A stretch of DNA of 64,000 nt from Candidatus Brachybacter algidus (GTDB taxonomy: Bacteria; Bacteroidota; Bacteroidia; Chitinophagales; Saprospiraceae), in assembly GCA_016711705.1 (NCBI GenBank), contig JADJSK010000014.1:292214-356213 (forward strand), given 5' to 3'. This document shows, piece after piece, positions 36,106 to 46,286 of this stretch; within the stretch, counting starts at the first letter, position 1; the number at the start of each line of letters is the position of its first letter. Below the pieces are notes generated by a model. The model saw only the letters and a list, made by a program, of their open reading frames with translations, was not told the DNA's origin and did no database searches. The translations under genes and the position numbers were made by a program.

Positions 36106-36863
36106 ATGAAAAACAAGAAGCTTAATTCTTTAATAACAGAAGCTCATAAAATTAACAGCGAGAATAAAGCCAAAGAGTTTTATAAAGCTCCTATACCTAA
36201 AAATAAAAAAAACAATTTAGGGAGTTTAAATTATACTATGCTTTACTAGACAGGCGTAATGACGGTTGGGGGATTATTGATATTCTTGGCGTTGCACTTT
36301 TCTCTTTACTTGCCTTTTTTGCAATTATAGCTCGTAATGAAAGTAATGCGTTTTTGTGTTTTAAAATTTTCGCCTTCATTGGAGCTGTATTTTTTATTAT
36401 GAAAACATTTTTAATTAAACCTATCATTCATAGTGTGAAATATTTTTTCAAAAAAAAATGGATTAAAAATATTAACATTAATGTATTAGGTTGGGACAAC
36501 GTTTATAATAATGATGAAATTTTAAGTGAGAATAATTGGTATCAGCAATGTAGTGTTTTTATAAAATTAGATTCAAATTGCCCACTCATAACTAAAACAC
36601 TGATTGACGCTGCAGTTGTTATTTTTATTGACAATACCAAATGGGTTCAATTTAATTTTTATAGTGACACAAATACTTGGGAAATAAATGAAGGTAAACT
36701 TACTGGTAGTGCTAATAGTTGGGTATTAGGTTATTTGCAAAGGCTTATTGATGATTTAAGTGTTATTAATAAAGCCTATAATGGAATAGTTTCCATTGAG
36801 ATTAAAACTAGTGAAAAGATTACTTTTATAAGCAGAGCGGACACATACACGTCAGGTATGTAG
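36106..36863 (+). pseudogene. Two-span membrane protein split by a -1 shift (possible programmed frameshift)
   Basis: ATG 36106 opens a basic N-terminus (MKNKKLNSLITEAHKINSEN) that ends in TAG at 36247. The -1 frame continues from the A8 run as QFREFKLYYALLDRRNDGWG, two hydrophobic spans (IIDILGVALFSLLAFFAIIA and KIFAFIGAVFFIMKTFLI), then a ~130-residue soluble part ending at 36863. The zero-frame codons AAA-AAC preceded by A form the classical slippery heptamer A-AAA-AAC at 36207-36213, exactly where a -1 slip would fuse the two parts. A lost A in the homopolymer is the simpler explanation. No family is recognised. Confidence 0.55.
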
Positions 36864-36958
36864 TAAAGCTTTTGAAATTCCAGTGTTTGGTTGATCTTAA
36901 TTTCAACAAGCTCAATTACCATGTGAATTGCGTAACGTAATTGTAACTCGAAAGAAAA

Positions 36959-37062
36959 GCTACTGGCTATAGCAGCACCTACTTGCAATTTTTTGCGGGT
37001 TAACGCTCAAATGTGTAACTTGGACTTAGCAAAAAACTACCAGTAGTTGCAAAACGTAGCGG
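36959..37062 (+). other. attC-like hairpin spacer (site B)
   Basis: GCTACTGG (36959-36966) can pair with CCAGTAG (37040-37046). A CAGCACCTACT left motif lies at ~36972. The right edge, TTGCAAAACGTAGC (37047-37060), matches those of the other sites. It lies between the split membrane-protein gene and the metallopeptidase-like gene. Confidence 0.4.
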
Positions 37063-37118
37063 CAAGCATTGGGCGACCTGCGAACTTTGAAGTATGTGCA
37101 TAAATCAAACAGACATAA

Positions 37119-37892
37119 ATGAAACGACAAATTAGAAAATGGACATTACGGCTGACAGCAACTGGACTTTTGTTGTCAGCATTTCTTCTTGGAATAGTTT
37201 TAAATCCTTCCTTGCTCTATGCAAATCGGACAACAATTGGCAACTACACCATTTATCACAATTCAACACTTGACCAAACGTTTTCTGCACGACTTGACGA
37301 TGCGACAACTTTAATTAAAGCAAGCGAACTTTTTGACAGCAATCTTAAACTTGACATTTGTTTGAACGATGGTTCAACTTATCCGAAGTTGATACGTTTT
37401 ATAAGAGGACAAGCATTTGGTTGGGGCTTTGCTGACAAAGTTGTTTTAATGGGTAACGCAAACAACGCAGACAATTCCGTTGAACTCAACGGTTATAAGT
37501 GGAACCTTACTCAACTCATTGCACATGAAGAAACTCACTGCTTACAGTTTCACAAGTTTGGTTTTTGGAAATCAAATCCTATTGCAGGTTATCCAAATTG
37601 GAAATGGGAAGGTTACCCGGAATATGTTTCAAGACGAAATGCCGACCAACTTGACTCGACCAAAAACATTTTAAGAAAGTTAGAGCAAGAAAAAGCCGAT
37701 GCAGACGGTTGGGCAATTTATTTTTCCGACAACACGATTTCCCCAAGAGAATATTACAACGCATGGCTTCTTGTTCAGTATTGCCTTGACATCAAAAAAA
37801 TGAGTTACGAAAGTTTACTTGCTGATACAACAAGCGAACAAGAAACTTCAAGACAAATGATGCTTTGGTATTCTAACCAAACGCAACAATAA
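37119..37892 (+). CDS. HEETH metallopeptidase-like protein, membrane-anchored or exported
   Basis: A 257-residue protein. Residues ~10-32 form one hydrophobic signal/anchor segment after a basic start (MKRQIRKW). The zincin motif is HEETH (His136, Glu137, His140), and a downstream WKWEGYPEY supplies a third-ligand candidate (Glu164 or Glu168), as in gluzincins. This resembles uncharacterised peptidase-MA-like proteins, and protease activity is inferred from the motif only. It lies between two hairpin spacers, on the plus strand, like a gene cassette. The base composition differs slightly from its minus-strand neighbours. Confidence 0.6.
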   Translation: MKRQIRKWTLRLTATGLLLSAFLLGIVLNPSLLYANRTTIGNYTIYHNSTLDQTFSARLDDATTLIKASELFDSNLKLDICLNDGSTYPKLIRFIRGQAFGWGFADKVVLMGNANNADNSVELNGYKWNLTQLIAHEETHCLQFHKFGFWKSNPIAGYPNWKWEGYPEYVSRRNADQLDSTKNILRKLEQEKADADGWAIYFSDNTISPREYYNAWLLVQYCLDIKKMSYESLLADTTSEQETSRQMMLWYSNQTQQ

Positions 37893-37957
37893 ATGTTCAA
37901 CGCTTCTAACAAACTTGACTTGATAATTCAGATTGAAACGCTTCGTGCCGACAGTAT

Positions 37958-38096
37958 GCCAGCCGCTACAGGCGTTTGGCAAAAGTGGCGGCTCAGTGCT
38001 CCGAAGACACATTTGTGGTTAATCAAAGTTTGGTTCTCCGCATCAACATTTGTGGTGAAAATCGCCACCTTTGCCAAGCGCCAAACCGTTGGTGGA
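37958..38096 (+). other. attC-like hairpin spacer (site D)
   Basis: The strongest stem of the series. The left arm GGCGTTTGGCAAAAGTGGCG (37971-37990) pairs with 38063-38082 at 18 of 20 positions, separated by a 72-nt loop with its own repeats (ACATTTGTGGT twice). The right edge is CCAAACCGTTGG. It follows the metallopeptidase-like gene. Open frames crossing it on both strands are by-products of the palindrome. Confidence 0.5.
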
Positions 38097-38163
38097 AATG
38101 CCAAAAATAAATCTTCATCCATAGTTGCTTTTGACAATCTTGCCAATTCCGTGTAATTCATTT

Positions 38164-38499
38164 TTATAATTCTTCCAACATCTCTTTAAGTATAATTTCA
38201 GAATCAGTAGCTATTTTAAACGATGTATTAAACAGGTTTTCAAGAATATCAAAATTATTCGATGTCACGGCTTCTTCTATTTTGATGAGTTCCTCTTTTA
38301 AACTATTAATTCCCATAAAATCGGCTTGTGGTTTTAAAGAATGTGCATTAATTCGTAACTGCTCCCAATCTTCATTTTTGAGATTAAGTTTCATAGCCTC
38401 AAAAGTTTTGGGCGACACATCAAGGTACAGCGAAATGTAGCGCTTCATCTTTTGAGGATCTTCTTTGGTAAACTTTTTCAAAAAGGTTAAATCGACCAC
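38164..38499 (-). CDS. Hpt (histidine phosphotransfer) protein
   Basis: A 111-residue single-domain Hpt protein. The phosphoacceptor motif is NAHSLKPQADFMG with His53, a close match to the family A-H-[ST]-L-K. It would take phosphate from the receiver of the adjacent hybrid kinase and pass it to a response regulator. Its start is directly adjacent to the stop of the upstream response-regulator gene, so the kinase, regulator and Hpt form one minus-strand operon. Confidence 0.85.
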   Translation of the reverse strand: MVDLTFLKKFTKEDPQKMKRYISLYLDVSPKTFEAMKLNLKNEDWEQLRINAHSLKPQADFMGINSLKEELIKIEEAVTSNNFDILENLFNTSFKIATDSEIILKEMLEEL

Positions 38500-38886
38500 T
38501 TAAACATTGGCTTTTATAAGTTGGAAAATCTCCTCAAAGGCATCCTGGCCTTTTATGACGTAATGAACGGCTCCATACATGATGGTTTTAGTAGCAGTAC
38601 CATAACTTTTTTGACTGGACAACATGATAACAGGGATCGTTGCGTTCCGCTTTTTTATTTCTTTTAGGATATCAATACCATTTGCAGCATCTTTTTCTTT
38701 AGAGTTTAGGTAATAATCTAATACTACAGCGTCTGGTTGTTTATGCAAATTTTCCAAACAAGCTTCCCCGGTTGGGAAGGTCTCTATGTTAAAATCTACA
38801 TTTTGTTCCATTAAATAATCCGTTAACATTTCAGACAATAACGGTTCATCATCTACGATAAAGATGGTTGGATTTTTTGTATTCAT
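38500..38886 (-). CDS. Single-domain response regulator
   Basis: A 128-residue CheY-like receiver domain with no output domain. The acidic pocket is VDDE (Asp12, Asp13), the phospho-site is Asp57 in VVLDYYL, the switch Ser is in VIMLSS and the conserved Lys is in YVIKGQD. Its ATG overlaps the stop codon of the hybrid kinase gene (ATGA), giving translational coupling. In this operon it is likely the shuttle or end point of the phosphorelay. Confidence 0.9.
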   Translation of the reverse strand: MNTKNPTIFIVDDEPLLSEMLTDYLMEQNVDFNIETFPTGEACLENLHKQPDAVVLDYYLNSKEKDAANGIDILKEIKKRNATIPVIMLSSQKSYGTATKTIMYGAVHYVIKGQDAFEEIFQLIKANV

Positions 38887-41503
38887 GATATTTTATTTAT
38901 TAAGTTAAAAATTTTATTTAATAGTTCATTGGTGTCAAATGGTTTTCCGATAAAGTCATTCATGCCAGCTTGATAACACAAATCTACTTCTTCTTTCAGT
39001 ACATTGGCTGTCATAGCGATAATTGGTATTTGAGCTTTTTCGCTGTCTAAGGCTCTGATTACTTTGGTGGCTTCAAATCCATTCATTACAGGCATTTGTA
39101 TATCCATCAGAATAACATCAAAAGCAGAAGATTTTAATTTCTCCACAGCAATCAATCCATTTTCGGCAACTTCTACTTGCACACCTTCAATGGCATCTTC
39201 CAGTTCTTCCTGAGCAACCACCACATTAAATGCATTGTCTTCTACAAGCAGAATTCGTATGCCTTTGATGGTATCGGCTATATTATTACTGAAATCTTCT
39301 GTTGGTTTTACTTCAGCTCCGCTTTCTGCTGAGGCATAAGGAATGATAAAATGAAATTGACTGCCTTTGCCTTTTTCACTTTCTACCCAGATTTTACCAT
39401 TGTGCAGTTCTACCAATTTTTTAGAAATACTTAAACCCAAACCAGTACCGCCAAACTTTCGGGAAGTGTCGCTATAGGCCTGCTCGAATGATTCAAATAT
39501 TTTATCAATATTACTTTGCTCAATGCCAATGCCTGTATCAGATACACAGAAATGCAAATTCAATTTTTCTCCAACTTGCTCCGATTTTACAGAAGTAGTC
39601 ACCAATCCATTTTCGGTAAACTTAATGGCATTCCCAATTAAATTGATGAGAATCTGTCTCAATCTAGTGGCATCACCATTGACGTTGAGGTTTCCTGACG
39701 GAATATCTTTCAATAGTTCCAAGCCTTTCTCTTCAGCTTTAAACTGCATGATGGTATGTACGTTTTTCACTAGTTCATTGACAGAAAAAGGTTCCTGCTC
39801 CAGTTCTACTTTACCTGCTTCGATTTTTGAAATATCAAGAATATCATTAATGATGAAGAGTAAAGAATCGGAAGACTGTTTTATGCCATCCAAATATTCT
39901 TTCTGATCGTCATTCGGATTGCGTCGGATTAAAATATCCGTCATGCCTTTTATGGCATTCATCGGTGTGCGTATTTCATGGCTCATATTGGCAAGAAACT
40001 GATGTTTGGCTTTTTCGCTGGCTTGCGCTTTCTCTTTTTCGGCTTCGATGATTTCGTTTTTGTGTTGCAATAATCTTTGGGTTTTTCTGGTATATCGAAG
40101 CCGGAGATACAAGCCCATAGCAAGCAATAGCGCAGCAATACCTAAAAACAGAATCCAATTTCTGGTGGACTTTTGTACGTTCATCTGGGTTTGAAAATCG
40201 AGTTCGGATTGGAGCTGTTGCTGCGTAAATTGATTCTCCAATTCCAAACGGGTTGCTTCACTACTATTTTGCCATACAGCTAATGTATCTTCAGCCTGCA
40301 CATGTAATCTATAATTTTTCAAAGCATTGTTATAATCCCCTATGCCTTCATAAGCTTTGGAGAGTATGTCATAGTTATCAGAAACATCTTTATTATACGT
40401 TTGTTCTGCTACTTTCACAGCGTTGAGTATTTGAATGGCACTATCATATTTTTTCAGCCCCAAATAAGCCCTTGCTTTTTCTCTGAAAAAAACGGGTTCT
40501 GGCATTGGCCCTTCACCTTTTTTATAAAATACTTCTATCTCTTTCAGTTCGGATAATGCTCCGGAATAGTTACCTGACAAATTCTTAATAGCTGCGTTCA
40601 ACGTTTTTGCGATATTATAACAAGGCTCACAGTGTTTAACGTTTTTCATCACGTACATGGCAGAATCTATAAAAAACTGGGCTTTTGCTTCATCTTTTAA
40701 TTTCAGCATTAAATTGGATTTGCCAAGATATGAGCTACCCAGTTGAAACGTATCTTTTAAAAAATGAGCAATCTGCAGGCTTTTATCAATGTATTTTTCT
40801 GCTTCTTTATAATTTCCTATTTGAATATGAATAAGTGCAATTGCTTCGTTGTTTCGAGCATAAGAAATATCCATTAATTTCAATTCTTCAGATAATCGAT
40901 GGCTTTCTAAAAGGTAGCTTAGCGCTTTTGGATACTTTTCTTTCCTTTTGTACCAATATCCTAAGGCTGAAGTGGGTTCTCGTAGATATTTAAGGTCGGC
41001 TGGGCTATCTGACAGAAAGGTTTTCATTTTGTTGAATTCATTAATCATATCTGCATCCTTCACGTTTTCATTACATTGAAAAGCTAAAACCTGGTACGCC
41101 CCAAAAACAATCGGCAATTTAGAAGCATTGGCAACCTTGGCACTTTCTATAGCTTTGTGGGCACTAGTGCACATACAATCCATGTTGCCAGCACAAGCCA
41201 CGCCTGACATCGCATAGAATAGTGGCAAGTACCCCTTTTTATCATGTTTTATAGCCAGTTCAATGGCTTCTTTAAATTCATTTTTCCATATTTTCCACCA
41301 ATCTGGTTCTTGATTGTACATCGTATCTACATCTATTCTCTCCCAAATTGCTTCTAATCTCACTGTTTCAGGTTTCGATTTATCTTTCCATGTAGCAAAT
41401 AGTTCCGCATCCGTTCTTGTTTGACCAAAGACGAAGGAAGTAAAAATACTCCGAAAAAAATCAGAAAGTACTTTAAACGAATTTGTATGTTGACTATATC
41501 CAT
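38883..41503 (-). CDS. Hybrid sensor histidine kinase with TPR sensor (frameshift in signal peptide)
   Basis: The uninterrupted frame is 826 residues from a GTG at 41363. Upstream, ATG 41503 begins a convincing signal peptide (LKYFLIFFGVFLLPSS) that joins the body (GQTRTDAELFATW) only if one T is added near 41427. I take 41503 as the ancestral start and flag the slip. Order: periplasmic TPR-like helical repeats (~1-360), one membrane span (ILFLGIAALLLAMGLYLRL), HisKA with the H-box MSHEIRTPMNA, HATPase (NLIGNAIKFTENG, GIGI, FGGTGLGLSIS) and a C-terminal receiver (ILMDIQMPVMNGF). It feeds the adjacent regulator and Hpt. Confidence 0.85.
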
Positions 41504-42689
41504 TATTTTATTTTCTTGTTATGATCCGGTTACAATGCAATGTTAGGGTATAATATTAAAAGGTAACATGTTTTGGTTATCAAAAGGTAACTTTAATTAT
41601 CAAACGGTTTTTCATCATACAATTCGACTCTATTATTACAAATCAAGGATAAATCACAAAAATCACTTTGAATCAAAGCAGCTTGCAAAAAAGATAATTG
41701 AATATAGAAAGTGTGTATAACAATTTGCACAAAATTTTAAATCCAAATAATGAAACCCATTGTGTAAAAATGTTCAATCAATGATGCTCATGCTTATATA
41801 TTTTGTCCGTTCATTTGGACAGTCAATGTTAATTACCAATTTTATAAAAAATGCAGGTAATGCTTTGATATCTAAACTCTTCATTTGCTACATATTGTAA
41901 AAGCAAACTAAGGTGAGCCTCTGAAAGTTAATATTTGTAGGAATATTTAGGCTCAAAGTTAAACTTGAAAAGTTTTCACGCAAATGACACGAAGGCTTTT
42001 TGGTTATAGTTTTTGAAGATGAATACATTGTTCATGGATCTTTCTTTTTACTTGTTCCTTTTTAGAGGACGCTAAGAAATTTGATTATCTTCAAATACTA
42101 CACCGTTCTGTCTGCCGCCTGAAAATAAATTGGTGATTTCAATACTTAGATATCAATATTATTTGCAACAATAGCTTATGCAGGTATGCTTTGCGTGCTT
42201 TGCGTGGTCTCACTTTGCGGTCTTTGCGTGAACCAAAAAGCAACCAAAATGGGGTTCACGCAAGGAGAGGAAGAAGCGCAGAGGGCGCCAAGAATAAAAT
42301 TCAATATTAAATACCCCATAATTTGGAAATCTGACTGGATGGTGCAGCATTTGACGAAAGTCAAATATCTCAGAGCTCTCAAAAAGACCCAAATAGCAAT
42401 CAACCGTCCGAATTTTAGTAGTGCGTTCTTTCATTTTGGATTCAAAAAATCTCTGTGAAACTCTGTGAAAATCTTTGTGAAACTTTGTGAAATAGATGAA
42501 TTCACTTCTTGCAAATATAAGTCTTTAAATCTTTGCGATCTTTGCGTGGTCTAACTTTGCGATCTTTGCGTGAACCAACAAAGTCTCATGAAATATGCTA
42601 TTTAGTGCATTTTTTTATACATACTTATACAAATAATACAGCACGGAAGGTATAAAATCGGTTTATCTTTGCCTCCAACAAAATTATTA
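41504..42689. other. Long divergent gap with repeat words and a solo MITE end
   Basis: About 1.2 kb lies between the kinase operon and the LytTR gene. A 20-bp MITE end, GTGTGTATAACAATTTGCAC, lies at 41711-41730 without a partner nearby. Two copies of a ~48-bp stretch built from CTTTGCG words lie at 42187-42235 and 42530-42577. CTCTGTGAAA words lie at 42451-42493. Open frames here on both strands are repeat-derived and are not supported as genes. Confidence 0.55.
42664..42671 (+). promoter_or_regulatory. Bacteroidota -7 box (TATCTTTG)
   Basis: A perfect TAnnTTTG match 18 bp before the LytTR gene ATG, giving a very short leader. It also argues against the in-frame TTG at 42669 as the start, since that would overlap the -7 box. 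Confidence 0.6.
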
Positions 42690-43430
42690 ATGAGTGTTTT
42701 AAAAGCTCTGATTGTAGAAGATAATGCCTTTATGGCAACTGTTTTGCAGGATATGCTACAACAATATGCAAGCAAAATTTCTGTGGTAGACATCGCAGAA
42801 ACAGGCAAAGATGCCATATCATTAATTGCTTCTATACAACCCAATGTTGTTTTTCTCGACATTGAATTACCTGATATGACGGGCTTTGAATTGCTTCAAC
42901 AACTGGAAGGCATCAATTTTCAGACAGTATTTACCACTTCTCACAGCCACTACGCTATAAAAGCATTTAGATTTAATGCCTTAGACTATTTGATTAAACC
43001 AATTAATGAAAGCGAGCTTGACGAAGCCATCAAACGTCTGCTCAAGTCTTCAAATAATAGTACCATAGTCAGGAATGCACTTTCCAATCTTGAAGTGCAA
43101 TCTATAGAAAATCAAAAATTGGTATTACCGCAACAAAATGGTACTTTAAGATTGCCATTAAAACAAATTACTCACATCGAAGGAGAGCGCAATTACAGTT
43201 ATATTCATTTGTCAAACGGCAATAAGGAGTTATCATCTAAAAACTTAGCCTATTTTGAAGATATCCTTTTGGATAAAAACTTTTATAGAAGCCATCGTTC
43301 CTATCTGGTTAACGGATCTCATATTAAAGAATTAGCAGATGGTAATTTTATTTTAAAAAATGGAATGGAAATACCTATATCAAGAAGAAAGGAAACCGAA
43401 GCTAAAACATGGTTTTTTAGTTTAGAGTAA
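42690..43430 (+). CDS. LytTR-family response regulator
   Basis: A 246-residue regulator using the ATG at 42690. The N-terminal receiver has Glu10-Asp11, the phospho-site Asp57 (VVFLDIELPD) and the switch/Lys pair in TTSHSHYAIKAFRFNALDYLIKP. The C-terminal LytTR DNA-binding domain (~150-246) has ITHIEGERNYSYIHLSNG, FYRSHRSYLVN and ISRRKE. It would activate target genes after phosphorylation. It faces away from the TPR hybrid-kinase operon; such a pair is a common Bacteroidota arrangement, though pairing is inferred. Confidence 0.9.
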   Translation: MSVLKALIVEDNAFMATVLQDMLQQYASKISVVDIAETGKDAISLIASIQPNVVFLDIELPDMTGFELLQQLEGINFQTVFTTSHSHYAIKAFRFNALDYLIKPINESELDEAIKRLLKSSNNSTIVRNALSNLEVQSIENQKLVLPQQNGTLRLPLKQITHIEGERNYSYIHLSNGNKELSSKNLAYFEDILLDKNFYRSHRSYLVNGSHIKELADGNFILKNGMEIPISRRKETEAKTWFFSLE

Positions 43431-43675
43431 AAATGACTTGCAGATAATTATTTAGAGGAAATTATAAATTCACAGATGAGGATTTAACCCTTTTAGGAAG
43501 CAAAACACAATAATAAAACAGAAATATACCTGCCTTCAGCAACCGTTTCAAGCGATTGATGGTTTTTAGGTTATTGAAGGTTTAAATTCACGAAGAAAGT
43601 TTATCTTCGACAGATAGAACTCAGTTCGCTTTTCCGCAACCACGTGAAGCGCCAGAGCGATATAGCGCATTTTAA

Positions 43676-44029
43676 GTGACGACAGAAACGAACATAAACA
43701 GACCGACATTTTTGACAATATCTATATTGACAATAATTCCATGTGGACTTTTGACACTAGTGAACCTGGGGGAGTTTTACTTAATTGGAATTCTAAACAA
43801 GACAGACGGTTATCCCTTTGGAGGAGACGGTCCAACACCTTATTTTTACAAGACAGCAGGACTTTACTCGACAGTAAATCTCATTTGGGGACTAATTTTC
43901 CTTACAACACTGTTGCTTGCTGTATGGACAATTATCAAAGGACAACGAAAAAATGTATTTTGGTTTTTAGGCTTGACAATTTTACTCATACTCGGACAAT
44001 TTTTGCACGGACAAATCGGAACAAATTAA
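43676..44029 (+). CDS. Small membrane protein of unknown family
   Basis: A 117-residue protein, GTG start, with three probable membrane spans (~10-35, ~62-85 and ~93-112). A Gly/Pro/Asp-rich external loop (TDGYPFGGDGPTPYFYKT) lies between spans one and two. I do not recognise a family. It lies on the plus strand in the accessory region between the LytTR gene and an SDR. The gap downstream (44030-44191) shows no hairpin spacer. Confidence 0.5.
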   Translation: MTTETNINRPTFLTISILTIIPCGLLTLVNLGEFYLIGILNKTDGYPFGGDGPTPYFYKTAGLYSTVNLIWGLIFLTTLLLAVWTIIKGQRKNVFWFLGLTILLILGQFLHGQIGTN

Positions 44030-44191
44030 GAAAATGAAAGGACTATGACTTATTGGGTTAATTTTTATTCAAACGCATTTCGTTTTCGGACAATAAAGAA
44101 TTAATAGATAACTCAAGTTTCGGAGTAGACAAGCATTGAACAAACATTTCAAGAAATATAATTTATCAATCTAAATTTACATCATAAAAAA

Positions 44192-44920
44192 ATGAAATTA
44201 ACAAACAACAAAATTTTAATAACAGGCGGAGCCAGCGGCATTGGATTCGCATTGGCAGAAAGATTTATTAAAGAAAATAACACTGTAATAATTTGCGGAA
44301 GGCGGCAATCAGCTTTAGCGGAGGCTGTTGCAAAATATCCTGCAATAATTACAAGACAATGTGATTTGACAATAAGTAGTGAAAGAGAAGATTTGTTCAA
44401 ATGGATTTCAGAAGAACATAATGACCTAAATGTGTTAGTAAACAATGCAGGCATCCAGCAGTGGATGTCTATTACAGATTCTGATTTTTATCAGAGAGCT
44501 AAAGAAGAAATATCTATTAACATAGAAGCGCCATTGCATTTGACTTCACTTTTTTTAAACCTCAGATCACTCAACACTATTATGAATGTCACATCGGGGT
44601 TATCCTTTGTTCCATTGATAAAAACACCAGTCTATTCAGCAACAAAAGCATTTTTTCATTCATTTACACTTTCATTAAATGCTTTACTAAAATCAAAAAA
44701 TATTGAAGTGATTGAAATAATACCACCTGCATTGAATACTGACCTTGGTGGAAAAGGGTTACATGACCAAGCACCTCCAGTGAGTGATTTCATTGAGGCA
44801 ATATTTGCTCAATTAGAAGAAGGTAAAACAGAATTAACTTTTGGTTTCAGTGAAATAGTAAGTAAAGCAGGACAAGAAGTTTTACAACCAACTTTCGCAC
44901 GAATGAACCAGATTTCCTAA
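44192..44920 (+). CDS. Short-chain dehydrogenase/reductase (DltE-like)
   Basis: A 242-residue classical SDR. The NAD(P) site is ITGGASGIG (10-18), followed by VNNAG (83-87). The catalytic Ser135 is in MNVTSGLS, with Tyr148 and Lys152 in PVYSATKAF. An Arg pair in CGRRQ suggests NADPH preference. It resembles the group annotated as DltE-like oxidoreductases. Substrate unknown. It is followed by a hairpin spacer (site E) and a quinone-oxidoreductase gene. Confidence 0.85.
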   Translation: MKLTNNKILITGGASGIGFALAERFIKENNTVIICGRRQSALAEAVAKYPAIITRQCDLTISSEREDLFKWISEEHNDLNVLVNNAGIQQWMSITDSDFYQRAKEEISINIEAPLHLTSLFLNLRSLNTIMNVTSGLSFVPLIKTPVYSATKAFFHSFTLSLNALLKSKNIEVIEIIPPALNTDLGGKGLHDQAPPVSDFIEAIFAQLEEGKTELTFGFSEIVSKAGQEVLQPTFARMNQIS

Positions 44921-45064
44921 GTATTATGTTTAACTATATTTGCAAAAAAAATTATTTAATACAAGTTGCAAGCACAAATTAAAAAGACAACCTACAGTCG
45001 ACATCACATGACAACTCAATAACCACATTGGTTTACAAGAACTGTGGACAAGAACGCCAAGATG

Positions 45065-45218
45065 CAACAGCACCTACCCAAAAGTCGGTGTTTCGTGTTT
45101 CAAAGGCAATTTGGTGGCTAATGGAAGGTTAGTTTTCCCTGCATGGATGACACAGTCGGACAGGAAATCAAGTTTAGTGGTAAAAGTCCCGCCCTTCGGA
45201 TAGCTGCAAAACGTTATC
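45065..45218 (+). other. attC-like spacer (site E)
   Basis: The left part AACAGCACCTACCC (45066-45079) is almost the same as the left motif of sites B and F. The right part CCCGCCCTTCGGATAGCTGC is followed by AAAACGTTAT (45188-45218). The pairing of the two arms is imperfect, but the two edges match the other sites better than chance would allow. It lies between the SDR and the quinone-oxidoreductase gene. Confidence 0.4.
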
Positions 45219-45253
45219 TATAATGAAAAACGAGACCAAAAAAACCAAAGAGA

Positions 45254-46266
45254 ATGAAATATAATAGAATTGTAATATCTAAATTTGGAGAAGCCGAAGT
45301 GCTTCAAAAAGAAATAGTAAGTGAATTGCAGAAACCTCAAAAAGGTCAAGTAAGAATTAAAGTTTTAACGACAAGTGTTTCTTTTACAGACACGCTTATC
45401 AGACGTGGAATTTACCCGGGGGTAAAAGAAAACCACCATTCTCACCGGGATACGATTTAGTCGGAATTGTTGACGAACTTGGAGAAGGAGTTAGCAATTT
45501 AACAGTGGGACAAAAAGTAGCTGACTTAACTATTATTGGTGCCTATACTGAATACATTTGTCTTGATGCAAATTCGGTCGTTCCGGTACCGGAAAATCTG
45601 GATAATGGAGAAACAGTAAGTTTGATACTTTCCTATCTTACCGCTTATCAAATGCTTCACCGCTCTGCCAAGGTTAAAAATGGACAAACAATCTTAATTC
45701 ACGCCTGTGCGGGAGCTGTCGGAACTGCAATGATTCAATTGGGCAAACTTATGAATTTGAAAATGTACGGAACGGCTTCAAAAAGTAAGCACGATTTTAT
45801 TGAGAAAATGGGAGCTATTCCAATCGACTACAAAAGCCAAGATTTCGCAAAAGTTATTAATGAAAAAGAACCCAAGGGTATTGATGCTGTTTTTGATCCT
45901 ATGGGCGGAGGATATTTCCCTCGTTCGTTGAGTATACTTAAAAAGAAAGGAACATTAGTTGGCTTTGGTTTTCAAAACTCGGCAAGTGGAAATGGTGGAA
46001 ATATGGTGTTAGACTTTCTAAAAATTCAATTATGGAATTTACTTCCTACCAAGCCTTATGCAAATTTCTATTTGATAACTTCCATGCGTAAGAAGCACCC
46101 TAAGTGGTTTCAAGAAGATTTAAGTACATTATTTAAACTATTATCTGACAAGAAAATTAAACCAGAAATTGGAAAAATTATGACCTTGGACCAAGCAGTT
46201 GAAGCTCACAAATTAGTTGAAAATGCTAAAGTTGAAGGAAAAATAATACTAAAAATAAGCGATTGA
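45254..46266 (+). pseudogene. Zinc-type/quinone oxidoreductase (MDR family), frameshifted
   Basis: A medium-chain dehydrogenase broken once. The first frame (MKYNRIVISKFGEAEVL...RRGIYPGVKE) ends in TAG at 45458-45460. The second resumes at KPPFSPGYDLVGIVDELGEGV and runs to 46266. One missing A in the run at ~45428-45431 explains the slip. The Rossmann motif is HACAGAVGTAMIQLG, followed by FDPMGG. The protein lacks structural zinc cysteines, so it belongs to the quinone/crotonyl reductase branch (NADPH-dependent). Restored length is ~337 residues, normal for the family. It ends 20 bp before a group II intron-like repeat. Confidence 0.75.
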
Positions 46267-46286
46267 GATTAAATCACTACCGCCAA

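Noticed and set aside
37893..38161. Overlapping open frames on both strands after the metallopeptidase gene
   Set aside because: Both cross a large palindrome, so each strand mirrors the other; composition and lack of any motif favour a hairpin spacer.
41504..42180. A second gene or transposon body behind the solo MITE end
   Set aside because: No inverted partner and no frame with recognisable transposase motifs were found.
42186..42458. Open frames on both strands in the kinase/LytTR gap
   Set aside because: They run through CTTTGCG word repeats and have no domain or plausible start.
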